Below, piece after piece: positions 51,438-61,494 of a stretch of DNA of 64,000 nucleotides (the stretch's first letter is position 1; the number at the start of each line of letters is the position of its first letter). This DNA is from Pseudoips prasinana (lineage: Eukaryota; Arthropoda; Insecta; Lepidoptera; Nolidae). The stretch covers positions 5,605,001 to 5,669,000 of the forward strand of contig OX621246.1 of assembly GCA_951640165.1 (NCBI GenBank), read 5' to 3'. The position numbers were made by a program, and so were the translations under genes. The notes under the pieces are model-generated. The model had not been told where the DNA came from. It made no database searches and saw nothing but the letters and a program-made list of their open reading frames with translations.

Positions 51438-51960
51438 GACCGCACGACTGAAGTAAAACTTAGATATACGAAGCTGGCTACGAGAGAAAGAGAGAAAGAA
51501 AATGTGTGCTCGCACCTCTCTCTCCCCTACAGTAACATACGAGACGTAACTCTCTTTCTTTCTTCACTAACTTAGAATTTCCACTCATTTAGAATTTCGT
51601 CTTTTTGCTTTAGTCTTCCATTCTTTAATTTTAATATAGAAGAACTAAATTTTAAAATAATAGATTAGTAACTTGTTATTTATTTAAGGATTTCAGAAAA
51701 TATATGTTATAAAACAAACCGCACGGACTGACTAATTATTTTTTTGCAACTTTTATACTATCCACTATGTTTATGTACTGCATTGTGACCTTGACAAGTA
51801 CAAGTGAATGTTAATACCCAAGTGCTGAATAAATTTCATTTCATTTCATTTCTTTCGTCTCGCTCGAACACTTTTTTGGGAACTCGTCTCGCATTTACCA
51901 GCTTACGCCCCCAGTCAAACGTGAGTAAAGAAGTTTAACTTCAAAAAACTGCTTCAACGA
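51438..51960 (+). repeat. Dispersed repeat G split by a LINE tail
   Basis: Left part CTGAAGTAAAACTTAGATAT with GAGAGAAAG-rich stretch; right part CGCATTTACCAGCTTACGCC and CAGTCAAACGTGAGTAAAG. The uninterrupted partner is at 13135-13440. Confidence 0.65.
51603..51852 (+). mobile_element. 5'-truncated LINE tail with target duplication
   Basis: Ends CAAGTGCTGAATAAATTTCA and (TTTCA)n. TTTCGTCT occurs at 51595-51602 and again at 51853-51860, an 8-bp target duplication. Same family as 35215-35815 and 56453-56890. Confidence 0.75.
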
Positions 51961-52059
51961 CTATACACTCGGCTAACGAATTATATCTATTTGATTTTGC
52001 CATATGTACCTATATGAGAGCCAGTGCCTCAAATTTTATTTACTTTTTTACTTGCGTAT

Positions 52060-52260
52060 ATCGGGCGCGATTCCCACCCAGGACAGATGTTTTGTGTGCA
52101 TGAACATGTCTGTTTGTCCTGAGTCTGGGTGTAATTATTTAAAGTATGTAAAAGAAAAGTAGCATAAAATGTAGTATATCAGTTATCTGGTTTCCATAGT
52201 ACAAGCTCTGCTTAGTTTGGGATCAGATGGCCGTGTGTAAATAATGTCCCAGGATATCTT
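52060..52260 (+). repeat. SINE family B, B box to tail
   Basis: GGGCGCGATTCCCACCCAGG (decayed B box region), TTGTCCTGAGTCTGGGTGTA, CTGGTTTCCATAGTACAAGC, CAGATGGCCGTGTG and GTCCCAGGATAT. Confidence 0.7.
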
Positions 52261-52364
52261 CACAAGTTTACTACCAATATTATTTACAAGATATCATACA
52301 AGGGTATTTTAATACAAATACAACTCATACAATATATAATAATATCTATAATAATATCTAGGGA

Positions 52365-52590
52365 CAATGTCACACAGATCATCCTAGCCCCAAACTAAGC
52401 AAAGCTTGTACTATGGGTACCAGGCGACGATATACATACTTATATAGATAGATATATACTTATATACATAGAAAACATCCATGACTCAGAAACAAATATT
52501 CGTGCTCATCACACAAATACTTGCACTTACCGGGATTCGAACCAGGACCACCAGCTTCGTAGGCAGGAGCACTACCAACTAGGCTATATG
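52365..52590 (-). repeat. SINE family E
   Basis: GGGACAATGTCACACAGATC, AGCTTGTACTATGGGTACCA, CGGGATTCGAACCAGGACCA, CTACCAACTAGGCTA. Reads on the minus strand; B box nearly intact. Confidence 0.75.
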
Positions 52591-52925
52591 AGCTACATGG
52601 AGAGAAATTTCCGCACTATCCTGGCTTTCGACAGTAAAACCGCCTTCTCCAGCCAGATATCAAATCCTAAACTTGCAAGGTTGATTTTCAGGGATTTAAG
52701 AATAACTCCATTTGTGGATATAACAATAGGAATGATCTTTCGGTTCTCCATATCGCGCATATTCAAAACTCAGATTTATTTTCTTTTTCTGCGTTAGAGA
52801 TGTTTTCATCATACGGTATTGCTATATCTTATTATGCTATATTATTTATCATTTGTTTGTCAATGACGACAATATTGGGTCCATTGGCACCTACCAATCG
52901 GTCAGGTATGATCCCAGTATATTTT
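52590..52925 (-). pseudogene. LINE reverse-transcriptase carboxy-terminal relic
   Basis: Minus-strand translation shows NIVVIDKQ, then two stops, then DIAIPYDENISNAEKENKSE, a further break, and NRKIIPIVISTNGVILKSLK followed by INLASLGF and LSKARIVRKFLSM. 'IVVID......IAIP...N....EK' and 'IPIVIS..G.I..SL...L..L' with 'KA..L...RIVRKFLS' is the conserved tail of a widespread insect non-LTR ORF family. Frameshifts and stops show it is dead. The plus-strand frames over it are shadows. Confidence 0.75.
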
Positions 52926-53029
52926 AAACGTTGTTATTATTATTATCATATAGGACTCTTTATGTTGTTACTGGCAACCGCATTTAATAAAAAAAAATAT
53001 ACAATTTTATTATATTTATAGGTAAACTA

Positions 53030-53750
53030 GAGAACCTTCCCTCGTCAAAGATCATACCTTAGCGTCACCCCTCGATGCAACGGTGAATACGCACGCATTG
53101 CGTGCCACCAAACATCCCGCTTTTACTGCCAGTCATAAAGTATGTGACAGTACTAACTAAACATAATGTTCAACATGAAACGTATAGGTTGTAGAACGTA
53201 TATTAATCCATTTGAATTAGACTGATGGCGCACGCGACGTTTAATGACGAATTTGACATAATTTTTTGGTTATGAACGTAGAAGATCGAAGAATTAAAGC
53301 TGTATTTTTAATACGATTGCGATTACAAAAGTTTACATAGCAACATGTTGATTTCTGGTTTATTTACACCAAAATGTACACTAAAGTATAACTTAGTTAC
53401 TTAACTTCACATCCCTGAGCTGGTAATCCGGGAAGACATCCAACCGTCCTGCCAAGGTACGTGTCCCACACCATGGGAAACATGGCGTAAAAGGGAGCAT
53501 CAAAGCAGCATTTCCACTTTCCCAGGGCTCCCTTGGCTGGTACCAAGAGAAGTCCACGCCAGGTTAGATTATTCGGGATTATTCAGGATAGATTTAGTCG
53601 GTGTGACTCCCGACACATACCCACCCGCAGATACGCAGATTACCAAAAAAAAAGGTATCATATCCTTATTACTGCGTTAGCCGCCTGGCGTATAATATAA
53701 TATGAACCATTGTAACTTACTCGTAAATGTGAAAAACAATTTAAAAAAAT
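53030..53750. other. No gene recognised
   Basis: 53400-53650 is GC-richer (GGCTGGTACCAAGAGAAGTC, GTGACTCCCGACACATACCC) and may be repeat-derived, but I cannot name it. Confidence 0.4.
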
Positions 53751-53751
53751 C

Positions 53752-54020
53752 TTGAGAGGTGTCAAGGGACACCCGGATGGAACGAAGTTATTTATTATTA
53801 TTTATTATGTACAAAAAACCTGTATAAACTCAACAAAAATAATCGTCGCGACACCACACTGTTCAATGCGAAATAGAAATGAAAATATCTGGCTTGCTTT
53901 CTATAAGAGAGAGAGAGAGAGAGACAGATTATATATTTATATATTTATATATTTATATATATTTTTTTTTTCCGTCTAGCCCCCTTTCACAACGCGCGAT
54001 AAGGAACTTCGTTCCAAAAA
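53752..54020 (+). repeat. Dispersed repeat H, copy 2
   Basis: Near-identical to 24785-25060 on both sides of the (GA)n tract. Here the middle is replaced by (ATTTATAT)n and poly(T) at 53929-53970. Confidence 0.75.
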
Positions 54021-54214
54021 GTATTTATGGATTCATCGTGGGAGGCTACGATGTGCAGTCCAATAAATGCTCGAAGAATTCAACGCGTGGTTGAAGGAGA
54101 AGCATTTCGCAGTGCATTATATCTGGTAGATATTCCTTCTGGACGTGTACGCACCCACGGGGTGAGAAGTATGGTAATCGCAGATAACGAGGTCCTTGGT
54201 TCAAATGTATGACT

Positions 54215-54410
54215 GCACGTGTGGCGCAGCGGCTAAGACAGTCGCCTCGCTGCTTCGTGTCGCGGGTTCGAGTCCTGCGCCGGACAACTATTTGTGTGAC
54301 CCATAAATAGTTGGTCTGAGTCTGGATGTAATTTGTATCCGTTTATTATATGTTTGTAAAGTACCGTGCAACACAAGGATTAGATTCCCTAGTGCGGGCG
54401 ATGTCTTAAA
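54215..54410 (+). repeat. SINE family A, full length
   Basis: A box GTGGCGCAGCGGCTAAGACA, B box GCGGGTTCGAGTCCTGC, the self-complementary AACTATTTGTG / TAAATAGTT pair, tail AGTACCGTGCAACACAAGGA. The best preserved plus-strand copy. Confidence 0.8.
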
Positions 54411-54439
54411 AAAATCTCGGATCGGGCCAAAAAGTAATA

Positions 54440-54660
54440 TTTCTCTGTAAGTGTCCAAAGTCTGTGAATGTGGCGGTATTATACTTCCGTGCCTCGGAGA
54501 GCATGTAGAGCGTGAACCTGAACTCTTTCCGATCGGACCATGAGCGGATGCAGTAAAAAGAGCCCCTGTGTTTGCGCACTCACTTGTGCACTGAATATGG
54601 AGACTAGACATCTGTCTAGTCTTCATTGAGACTGGCTATCCGAAATTTGGCTGGGAGGAC
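54440..54660 (+). repeat. SINE family C with a short snap-back
   Basis: GTGCCTCGGAGAGCATGTAG, CCCCTGTGTTTGCGCACTCA, then ATGGAGACTAGACA, TC, TGTCTAGTCTTCAT (54597-54626), an inverted duplication with one mismatch. A second degenerate fragment follows at 54930-55040. Confidence 0.7.
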
Positions 54661-55040
54661 ATTATTATTTAGGTCTCATTACGACTCGCCAGTGCTAATG
54701 TGCCTCTCATTTTACTACAGTGATTCATATTGATTACGAATTGAGAGAGTAGCCATTAACAAAGCATCTGTGTTCGATAAATGCCAGTAGGTAACCTCGC
54801 CCCTATTACTTTGAGAAATGTAATGTGGGCGACTATTTGCGATGTTTTGTGCACGTGTAACATATTTGACTATATGTCAATCGTGTTAACTCTAACGACT
54901 CGGTTGGCTTTGGCGTTGAGAGTTAAAGGTGTTACACCCCCAAGACTTGGGGAGTACGTAAAGCTGTCGATCGTCATCGGATCATGAGACGGAGGGAATA
55001 GAAAGTGCAACTGTGTTTGTGCACTGCAACTTAATCTCTA

Positions 55041-55250
55041 AATAGAACGGTACTGAAAAATCAACCTTAAATTCCATATCTTAAGGTTTAAAATGAAACA
55101 CGTTACCAACGAGTATGTTACTTATTTAATGAATTTTTATGATTAGAGCTCTCAATTTTTAGTGCATAATGGAAATCATTCAAACTGAAATCTGTGCCTA
55201 CTTTATCACTAGAAAGTACTTTTCTTACTCAGTATTGTGAAATATTTATT
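55041..55250. other. No feature recognised
   Basis: AT-rich spacer. Confidence 0.4.
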
Positions 55251-55679
55251 CAGGCTGGCCGAGAAGTTGACTTTCAAACGCAAAATTTAGATACTTTATG
55301 GAGTATCTGAATCACCCATGTATTTTCAACAATTTTGCGTTGTATTCGAGATAGAATTTTTTATATGAGTTTTTTCGTAAATTTCACTTAACATCAACGT
55401 TTACGATTTTTATCTCGTTCTGTTGAACATTTCTTGGTCGGATTTTTTGTGATAACTCATTAGCATAGTTTAACCTAACACCCTAAAAAGTATGATTTGA
55501 ACTGACTTAGAATTGATTCGAAAGTTCCAAATTAGGGTTTGAGCTCAGGACTCATAAATTTTGCAAAATACTTACCAAAAAAGTCGCAAAATTGTAGAAC
55601 ATACATGGGTTGATTCGGATACTCTTCATCATAAAGTATCTAAATTTTGCGTTGGAACGTCAACTCCTCGGTCAGCCTG
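55251..55679. mobile_element. Foldback/TIR element FB2, complete
   Basis: CAGGCTGGCCGAGAAGTTGA and about 75 bp beyond are the reverse complement of the right end (TCAACTCCTCGGTCAGCCTG reads the same arm with two differences). Flanks TATT and TATA are similar but do not give a clear target duplication. 429 bp, no transposase. Confidence 0.75.
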
Positions 55680-55733
55680 TATAATAGCAGAGTTACCTTT
55701 GTCCAAGACCTATTAAATCGGAGTTGCGGTCAA

Positions 55734-55950
55734 CAGGGGAGCTACCACCTAATTCACCGATCATCGTGATCTTGATAGGCGTTCAAATAAATGAAGGTTT
55801 AAAATTACTACATCATTTTTCATTCCTTCAATAGGCTTCCATGAGCACGTGTGACATTATAAATGGTCTGGAATCGATTTTCAACGAATGATTGAGTAGT
55901 TTCATCTATTTCGTTCACGATGATCGGCGAATGTTTCCAGGTCCCACGTA
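55734..55950. mobile_element. Foldback element FB3b (without the inner element)
   Basis: GGGGAGCTACCACCTAATTC, ATCATCGTGATC, TTCCATGAGCACGTGTGACA, closing CACGATGATCGGCGAATG. The outer component of 23385-23869. Confidence 0.65.
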
Positions 55951-55969
55951 GGAACTTATCATCTAACCT

Positions 55970-56065
55970 ACCATGCCTGAGCCTCACCGCTCACTGTTAT
56001 TTCATTGGGTGCCATTGTAGATCCTGGCTTACAGGAGTTGCAGTAGTGGGCAAGAATCCCAAAAA
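55970..56065 (+). repeat. Dispersed repeat L fragment
   Basis: CCATGCCTGAGCCTCACCGC, ATCCTGGCTTACAGGAGTTG and CAGTAGTGGGCAAGAATC. Confidence 0.6.
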
Positions 56066-56164
56066 TATAAGATAAGCGAAAATATTCCATTATCCACAAC
56101 TGAATTCTCATGACGAACAAATGGTGAGTGTGTTCATACATATTCAGATGCAAGTTACACGAGA

Positions 56165-56410
56165 CCACAACACTAATATCATCATCATCATCATCATGTC
56201 ATCCAAATTACGTCCAATGCTGGACAAAAACCTCCCCGAAGCATGGGGGATATGCCATAATCACCACGCTTGGTAGTCGGGTTGGAGATCGCAGTTGGAT
56301 GGTCTTGTTAACAGATAACCCTGCTGCCCGTTCTCTGGTAGGAACTTCCTCGGGACGATTTCTACGCCGGTATTAAATGGGGTGATGATATTCTTCGCCC
56401 TCACCACAAC
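56165..56410 (+). repeat. Dispersed retroposon R, near full length
   Basis: (ATC)n at 56178-56196, CATCCAAATTACGTCCAATG, AAAACCTCCCCGAAGCATGG, GCTGCCCGTTCTCTGGTAGG, AACTTCCTCGGGACGATTTC and GGGGTGATGATATTC. Confidence 0.7.
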
Positions 56411-56452
56411 ACAAACATAATCGCTTAAATTAAGCTACTAGTTGAGAACCAT

Positions 56453-56890
56453 TTGTGCTTGCTAACTGCTCGTTGTCTTCAATTCTTTAATTTAAATATA
56501 GTAGTACTAAATTTAACGTTTTTAACCCTAAAGAAAACAGGTAAGCTGTCCAGGCGTCTTATCAAATTGTCAGGTGACCAGAGAGCTGGCTCGTACTTAA
56601 AACAACGTATTAGCCTCGCTATTCAACGGGGTAATGTAGCCAGCTTTCTAGGCACCTTGCCCGTAGGCGACGATTTAAATTCCGTTTTTTATTTACAGGT
56701 ATTAAATATTAATAGTATGTAAAAAAAGCATAATAACTTATTATTTATTTAAGGAAATAAAAAAAAAATTTTTTTGGTTGCTTTTATACTGTTTTCAACT
56801 ATGTTTATGTACTGCATTCTGAGATTGACTAGCACAAGTGTATGCCAATACCCAAGTGCTAGAAAACATTCCTTATTAAATTTTTATTAT
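56453..56890 (+). mobile_element. LINE 3' end with coding remnant
   Basis: The frame 56453-56722 includes LIKLSGDQRAGSYLKQRISL and AIQRGNVASFLGTLP, an arrangement I have seen at the end of lepidopteran retroelement frames, but I cannot name the clade. The following UTR (ATGTTTATGTACTGCATTCT, CAAGTGTATGCCAATACCCA) matches the tails at 35215 and 51603. Confidence 0.55.
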
Positions 56891-57151
56891 TAATCAACCT
56901 TAATCCAATTCAGGATTATTAAAATAACCATGGCATATTATACAGTTACATAATAGTAGTCCAATAAAACAATAAATAAAAACAAAAACCTAGCCATAAT
57001 CTCAATGCCCGATTACTAACAGACCCGACAGAACGTAGTCAGTACAGAAGGCCAAAGATACCGTATCTTTCGATAACTCTAGTCACCTATCGAAGGCCTT
57101 AATAATCTCTTTGTCTTTGTTCAACTTTTGAATTTTTTAGGTCATTGATAA

Positions 57152-57718
57152 AATAGTATTACGAATAGAAATAATGATATTTGTAATAGAGCTAATCGTA
57201 TGCTCTCATTTATACTCCGAACCACTCGCCCATTTAAAAAAACCAGCTCCGTAATTATAGTATACTGTTCTTTAGTAAGAAGCATTCTGGAGTACTGTTC
57301 TCCTGTATGGTCTCCAATCTACAGCACACATATTGATCGTATAGAGGCAGTACAGAGACGGTTTGTAAGAGCTCTCTGCTCAAAATATGGGTTAAGGCGC
57401 AAAATTCCAGACTATAGTGACCGGCTTCATAAATTTTCTTTGCCAACGCTAGAAAGTAGAAGATGGATAAGCGACTTATGCACACTCCACAAAATTATAA
57501 ATAGTTCATTAGATAGTTGTCTCGTTGAAAACGTAAACATTAAAATACCGTTGCGATCTGTTCGTATTCCACAACTGTTCAATGTACCTTCGAGTAACAA
57601 TAATGTATCACATAATAACCCACTATATAGAATGTGTAGAAATTATAACGCTATTTGCTCACACAGACATATTTCACGACAAATTCAGCAGGTTCAAATA
57701 TTTTCTACCTCAATATAA
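57152..57718 (+). pseudogene. LINE ORF2 carboxy-terminal segment
   Basis: Open for about 188 codons after TAA near 57150. Motifs: ANRMLSFILRTTRPFK, LVRSILEYCSPVWSPIY, IEAVQRRFVRALCSK, then Arg-rich sequence. 'A-RML-F--R....F ... L-RSILEY-SPVWSP ... IE-VQR+F-R' is the well-known thumb/post-RT region of jockey, CR1 and R1-related non-LTR elements. The first ATG (57200) is internal to the original protein. Truncated upstream; the kept part has no internal stop, which points to a fairly young insertion. Confidence 0.8.
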
Positions 57719-57945
57719 CAAAATGTAATAGTAATTAACTTACATCTAATTGTATTTTTTTAACTTAACTTAAGATTAACTCTAATTTAACTTACAACGA
57801 AGTATTGTCTACTACAAGTGTTGTGTATAGCTGTAACTGGATTTCAGATTCACTCACAATGTATTAATATAGTTGTATACTTTATATTATATTATCTGAT
57901 ATCTGTAACTGTACCTTCTAAATAAAATAAAAATAAATGAAATAT
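57152..57945 (+). mobile_element. 5'-truncated LINE with reverse-transcriptase carboxy-terminal frame
   Basis: The insertion carries a frame (57152-57718 between stops), followed by a UTR and an A/T-rich tail (ATAAAATAAAAATAAATGAA). No RT catalytic YADD is present, so it covers only the post-RT end of ORF2. Confidence 0.7.
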
Positions 57946-57959
57946 TATTATTTAAATTC

Positions 57960-58030
57960 ATAACTGTTGAACGAGGTAGTCTAGTGGTTGCACCGTTCGA
58001 ATGTGGAGTCCTGTTCAAGCACAAGCCGGC
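57960..58030 (+). repeat. tRNA-like SINE head
   Basis: GAGGTAGTCTAGTGGTTGCA (A box) and GGAGTCCTGTTCAAGCAC (decayed B box). Confidence 0.5.
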
Positions 58031-58067
58031 GAACCACAGAATTTTCGAATTCGTGAGCGCAAAACAG

Positions 58068-58222
58068 AATGTACACATACGTACATTCGCCAGCACATAA
58101 AGCTACCCCAATCGGTCAATTTTCCCCAATTGAAAGTAAAACTTATGCTTATGTGATAAAGTTGAAAATCTATAAAATAAATTTGACAGATGGGGTAGCT
58201 GGATTTGCTGACGTCTGTACTA
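58068..58222. mobile_element. MITE family D, second full copy
   Basis: GTACATTCGCCAGCACATAA, GCTACCCCAATCGGTC ... GACAGATGGGGTAGCTGGAT, TGCTGACGTCTGTA. Same interior (AAAACTTATGCTTATGTGAT) as 24452-24597. Confidence 0.7.
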
Positions 58223-58554
58223 CATTTTTTTCAGACTATCAGTATATAAGCCACAATTCGAGAAATTTTGTTCTTTGGGTTGTTTTAAAAAAGAGGATGT
58301 TACCGTATTTTTTGTGAGAATGTTGATAAATCTTTTGCGTATTATTATTATTAAAAATTCCGCGACCTAGGAGATCTAATCTTTCCCAATGAAGCGACTA
58401 CAGAAGATCTTTTGATAAAGTAATGAAATCATAAAATGATTTAATCCGTATTCAACAGCATTTCTAATACAAGCCAATTGACTGCACTCGTCGTAATGAA
58501 CCAGAAAGATTTTGGTAAATTTTTCGTGTGTTTGAGCGGTTTAGATTACCTGCT
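58223..58554. other. No feature recognised
   Basis: Nothing supported. Confidence 0.45.
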
Positions 58555-58790
58555 AAGTGCCCCTCATTATCATATCAGCCAAATACGTCCACAGCTGACC
58601 AAAATCCTGCACAAAGAATGGGGGAATATCCCAAAATCACCACGCTTGGCAGACTTGGGTTGGCGATAGCAGTTTGATGCTCATTGCTGACAGAAAAACG
58701 ATGCTGCCCTTTCTCTGGTATGTATTACCTCGGACGATTTCTACACCCCCCACAGGTTGAGATAGGGTGATGATATTCTTGTGCCACTAT
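58555..58790 (+). repeat. Dispersed retroposon R
   Basis: TTATCATATCAGCCAAATAC, AAAATCACCACGCTTGGCAG, GCTGCCCTTTCTCTGGTATG, GTTGAGATAGGGTGATGATA. Confidence 0.65.
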
Positions 58791-59006
58791 CAGAGCCCAA
58801 TTTGTAGAGCTGGACAGCTAGTTTTAACTGAAAGAAATTCACAAACTATTAATCTAAAGGATGGAGACGTGTAATTGCCTTGAACCTTGGAATCGTTATC
58901 AGTTCAGTATAGATATTTTAGAAAAAAAAACTCTTATGCTTCATTGATGGCGTCATGGCCTCAAAGAACTACTTAGATATTTTCAAATCCAATTATTTTA
59001 TTAATA

Positions 59007-59240
59007 CCAATCGAGGCTCATAGCTAGATGGTCTCACCAGTCAGCAAGTGATCGGCGAGGTTAAGCAACTAGGCTCGCGGTCATTCCATAGACCACAAAA
59101 GTTTCCGTAGGTCGGCACGTTAAACTGTCGGTCCCTGTGTAGTAGCCATTAAGCAACGGTCGTTAAGCCATGTCGGTGGCCTACTGGGCGGCTTGAACAA
59201 ATCTGATACTAGGGTTACCATAGCCCATACGATAAGTAAG
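59007..59240 (+). repeat. 5S rRNA-derived SINE
   Basis: GAGGCTCATAGCTAGATGGT, GCAAGTGATCGGCGAGGTTA, AGCAACTAGGCTCGCGGTCA; about 55 bp including the GGTGACC box are deleted. The body continues with CAACGGTCGTTAAGCCATGT, GGCCTACTGGGCGGCTTGAA and CCCATACGATAAGTAAGCAT. Confidence 0.75.
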
Positions 59241-59690
59241 CATATATTAATGACAATTAATAGTTACTTTATCGGCGCCAACCCTAGACATAACATTACC
59301 AATAACGTTAATACTTACAGCTAAAATCTTAAAGGATTAGCTATAAATATACGTTTATCGGCGCCGGCGCCGTTTGAAAGGAAATCGCAATAATCCTCAC
59401 ATGTCCTTGGTGATAAGAAACCTCCGGTCTCCCGTTTTTTCTTGTCCTTATAATTCAACCTTAGCCATGAACTTTCTAAATGTTTCACAGCAAATCGTCC
59501 AACATTATTTGGAAGCGTTCAAAACCTGGGAAGACGGCTGCGTTGCCCACTCTCTTTAGAAAAATGACCATACTGATGCTAGGCTATCCAATTATCTGTT
59601 AATTGCTGTCTGAACTTAAAACACCATAGTTAATCAATAACCGTGACGGTAAGACCAATCGTCAAATTCTATTAGGTTACTAACTCCCCG
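59241..59690. other. No feature recognised
   Basis: Contains two TTTATCGGCGCC motifs (about 59270 and 59355). Nothing else supported. Confidence 0.45.
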
Positions 59691-59857
59691 TAAGGCTGCG
59701 ATTCCACTGAGGCGGAGCGGAGACGAGCTGTGCCGCGTTCACCAATCACATGACTTGGAATCCACACGAGCGGAAAAGAGATCTGGATTCCAAGCCCTGT
59801 GATTGGTGAACGCGGCACAGCTCGTCTCCGCTCCGCCTCAGTGGAAACGCAGCCTTA
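59691..59857. mobile_element. MITE with about 70-bp arms, TA target
   Basis: TA|AGGCTGCGATTCCACTGA ... TCAGTGGAAACGCAGCCT|TA. Arms differ at only a few positions over about 70 bp, with a short AT-poor centre. A TA flank suggests a Tc1/mariner-type MITE. High arm identity suggests a young copy. Confidence 0.8.
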
Positions 59858-60105
59858 GAGTGGTCTTAAGTAGTAGTACTAGGCCCAATATAAATATCCG
59901 ATTTTATTAAAAAAAAACTTTATAGTGGAGAAACCGTAACCGGGATCTCTCTGACACATTGGTTATGTCCGGATGGAATTGGGCACACCACTCGGCCACA
60001 GAGATCGTCTTAAGAATAAAAATTATGACTACGGGTGTACTGGCTCAAAGCTCTCCACACCTTACTTCATTGAAAAACTTACTGAAATGTTCCACCAATT
60101 AACGG

Positions 60106-60370
60106 TTAACATTTGACGGTCACCGTAGCCTAGTTGGTAGTGCTCCTGCCTACGAAGCTGGTGGTCCTGGGTTCGAATCCCGGTAAGTGCAAATATGTGT
60201 GTGATGAGCACGAATATTTGTTTCTGAGTCATGGATGTTTTCTATGTATATAAGTATTTATCTATCTATACAAGTATGTATATCGTCACCTGGTACCCAT
60301 AGTACAAGCTTTGCTTAGTTTGGGGCTAGGATGATCTGTGTGACATTGTCCCTAGATATTATTAACATTT
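60106..60370 (+). repeat. SINE family E, full length with target duplication
   Basis: A box CCGTAGCCTAGTTGGTAGTG, B box CTGGGTTCGAATCCCGGTAA, tail CATAGTACAAGCTTTGCTTA and GTGTGACATTGTCCCTAGAT. TTAACATTT at 60106-60114 is repeated at 60362-60370, a 9-bp target duplication, so this is a bona fide retroposon unit. Confidence 0.85.
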
Positions 60371-60690
60371 AAAAAACAACAGAAAATCAAGATTGACTAT
60401 TGAATTCAGAAGAGGGATTGCGCGTTATTGCAAAACAACACAATGTGAATACCCACGTAATGTGGTTGTTAAGCTAACATAGACATTTATATAGGCAAAT
60501 CAATTTATCGGATTATCATGATATCATTGACTCACGTTTACAAACATGCGTGGCATATATTTGCAGTTTACGGATTGTTTATTTAAATTTATATTTCCCC
60601 GTGTGGGGACGGAATATACATTTATTTAAAAGTGTATGTCCGATGTTTACATTTCTCGTCCCTCCATAATTGATTAGCTATGAGCGGCCC
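60371..60690. other. No feature recognised
   Basis: AT-rich; nothing supported. Confidence 0.45.
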
Positions 60691-60951
60691 CAATCGGAGG
60701 CGCTCGTAGCCAGGTGAGAGTATCTACTCTCACCGGTCCGTCAGTGATCGGCGAGGTTAAGCAACTAGGCTCGCGGTCAGTCCATTGATGGGTGACCACC
60801 AAAGTGGTTTAATTTGTGAGCGTCTCCGTGCTTCGGAAGGCACGTTAAGCTGTCGGTCCTCGTTGTAGTCATTAGACAACAGTCGTTAAGCCATGTCGGA
60901 GGCCTAATGGGCGGCTTGAACTACTCTGACATTAGGGTAACCACTGACCAT

Positions 60952-61494
60952 GAAGGAAAAAACAATATTAGTAAAAAAATATGAATAATAATTAAAAGTA
61001 AACAAATATCTATACATATAATAAAATCGTAGGAAAGTCAAAACTGTACATTGAATATTTTTTTTAAAGGATACTTGGGGCGTGATTTACTATCGATATC
61101 GAAGCCAAAAATATAGTTTTTAAAATTTTTGTCTGTGTGTCTGTTTGTCTGTATGTATGTCCAGGCTAAACTCAAAAAGTACTGCATGGATTTACTTCAA
61201 ATTTTGCATGAATATTACTAAGAGGTCGGGTCAACATATAGGCTATATATTATCACGCTATCACATACGGGGGAGGAGTTGTGATAATTTATAAAATTCA
61301 ACGCGGGTAAAACCGCGGGGCACAGCTAGTAAAGTAATAAAAAAGGAAGGTTTAAAATAAAATAAAATGACTGGAAAAGGAAAAAAACTAAACCTAGAAT
61401 GAAAACTTAACCCCTAGACACAATGTTGCTGGAATAAAATAGCAGCAGTGAGACGTCGTAGGCCAATTTGCCCAACAATAAAAAATAAAAAAAA
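60952..61494 (+). mobile_element. Retroelement insert with A-rich tail
   Basis: Bounded by the 13-bp duplication above and ending CAACAATAAAAAATAAAAAA. It contains GCAGCAGTGAGACGTCGTAG and GCCAATTTGCCCAAC near its 3' end. It hosts the Helitron-like copy at 61009-61329. Clade not recognised. Confidence 0.65.
61009..61329 (+). mobile_element. Helitron-like element, subfamily 1
   Basis: A|TCTATACATATAATAAAATC start; ACGCGGGTAAAACCGCGGGG hairpin; CACAGCTAG|T end. 321 bp; the cleanest copy for the terminal signature. Confidence 0.8.

Noticed and set aside
52588..53021. Two plus-strand frames of 69 and 73 codons
   Set aside because: The minus strand here encodes a recognisable LINE relic; these are antisense shadows.
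60118..60190. tRNA gene on the plus strand
   Set aside because: It is the head of a SINE with a 9-bp target duplication and no acceptor stem pairing seen.
60715..60810. Functional 5S rRNA gene
   Set aside because: The terminal stems are absent and the sequence is diverged and dispersed with a constant non-5S body.
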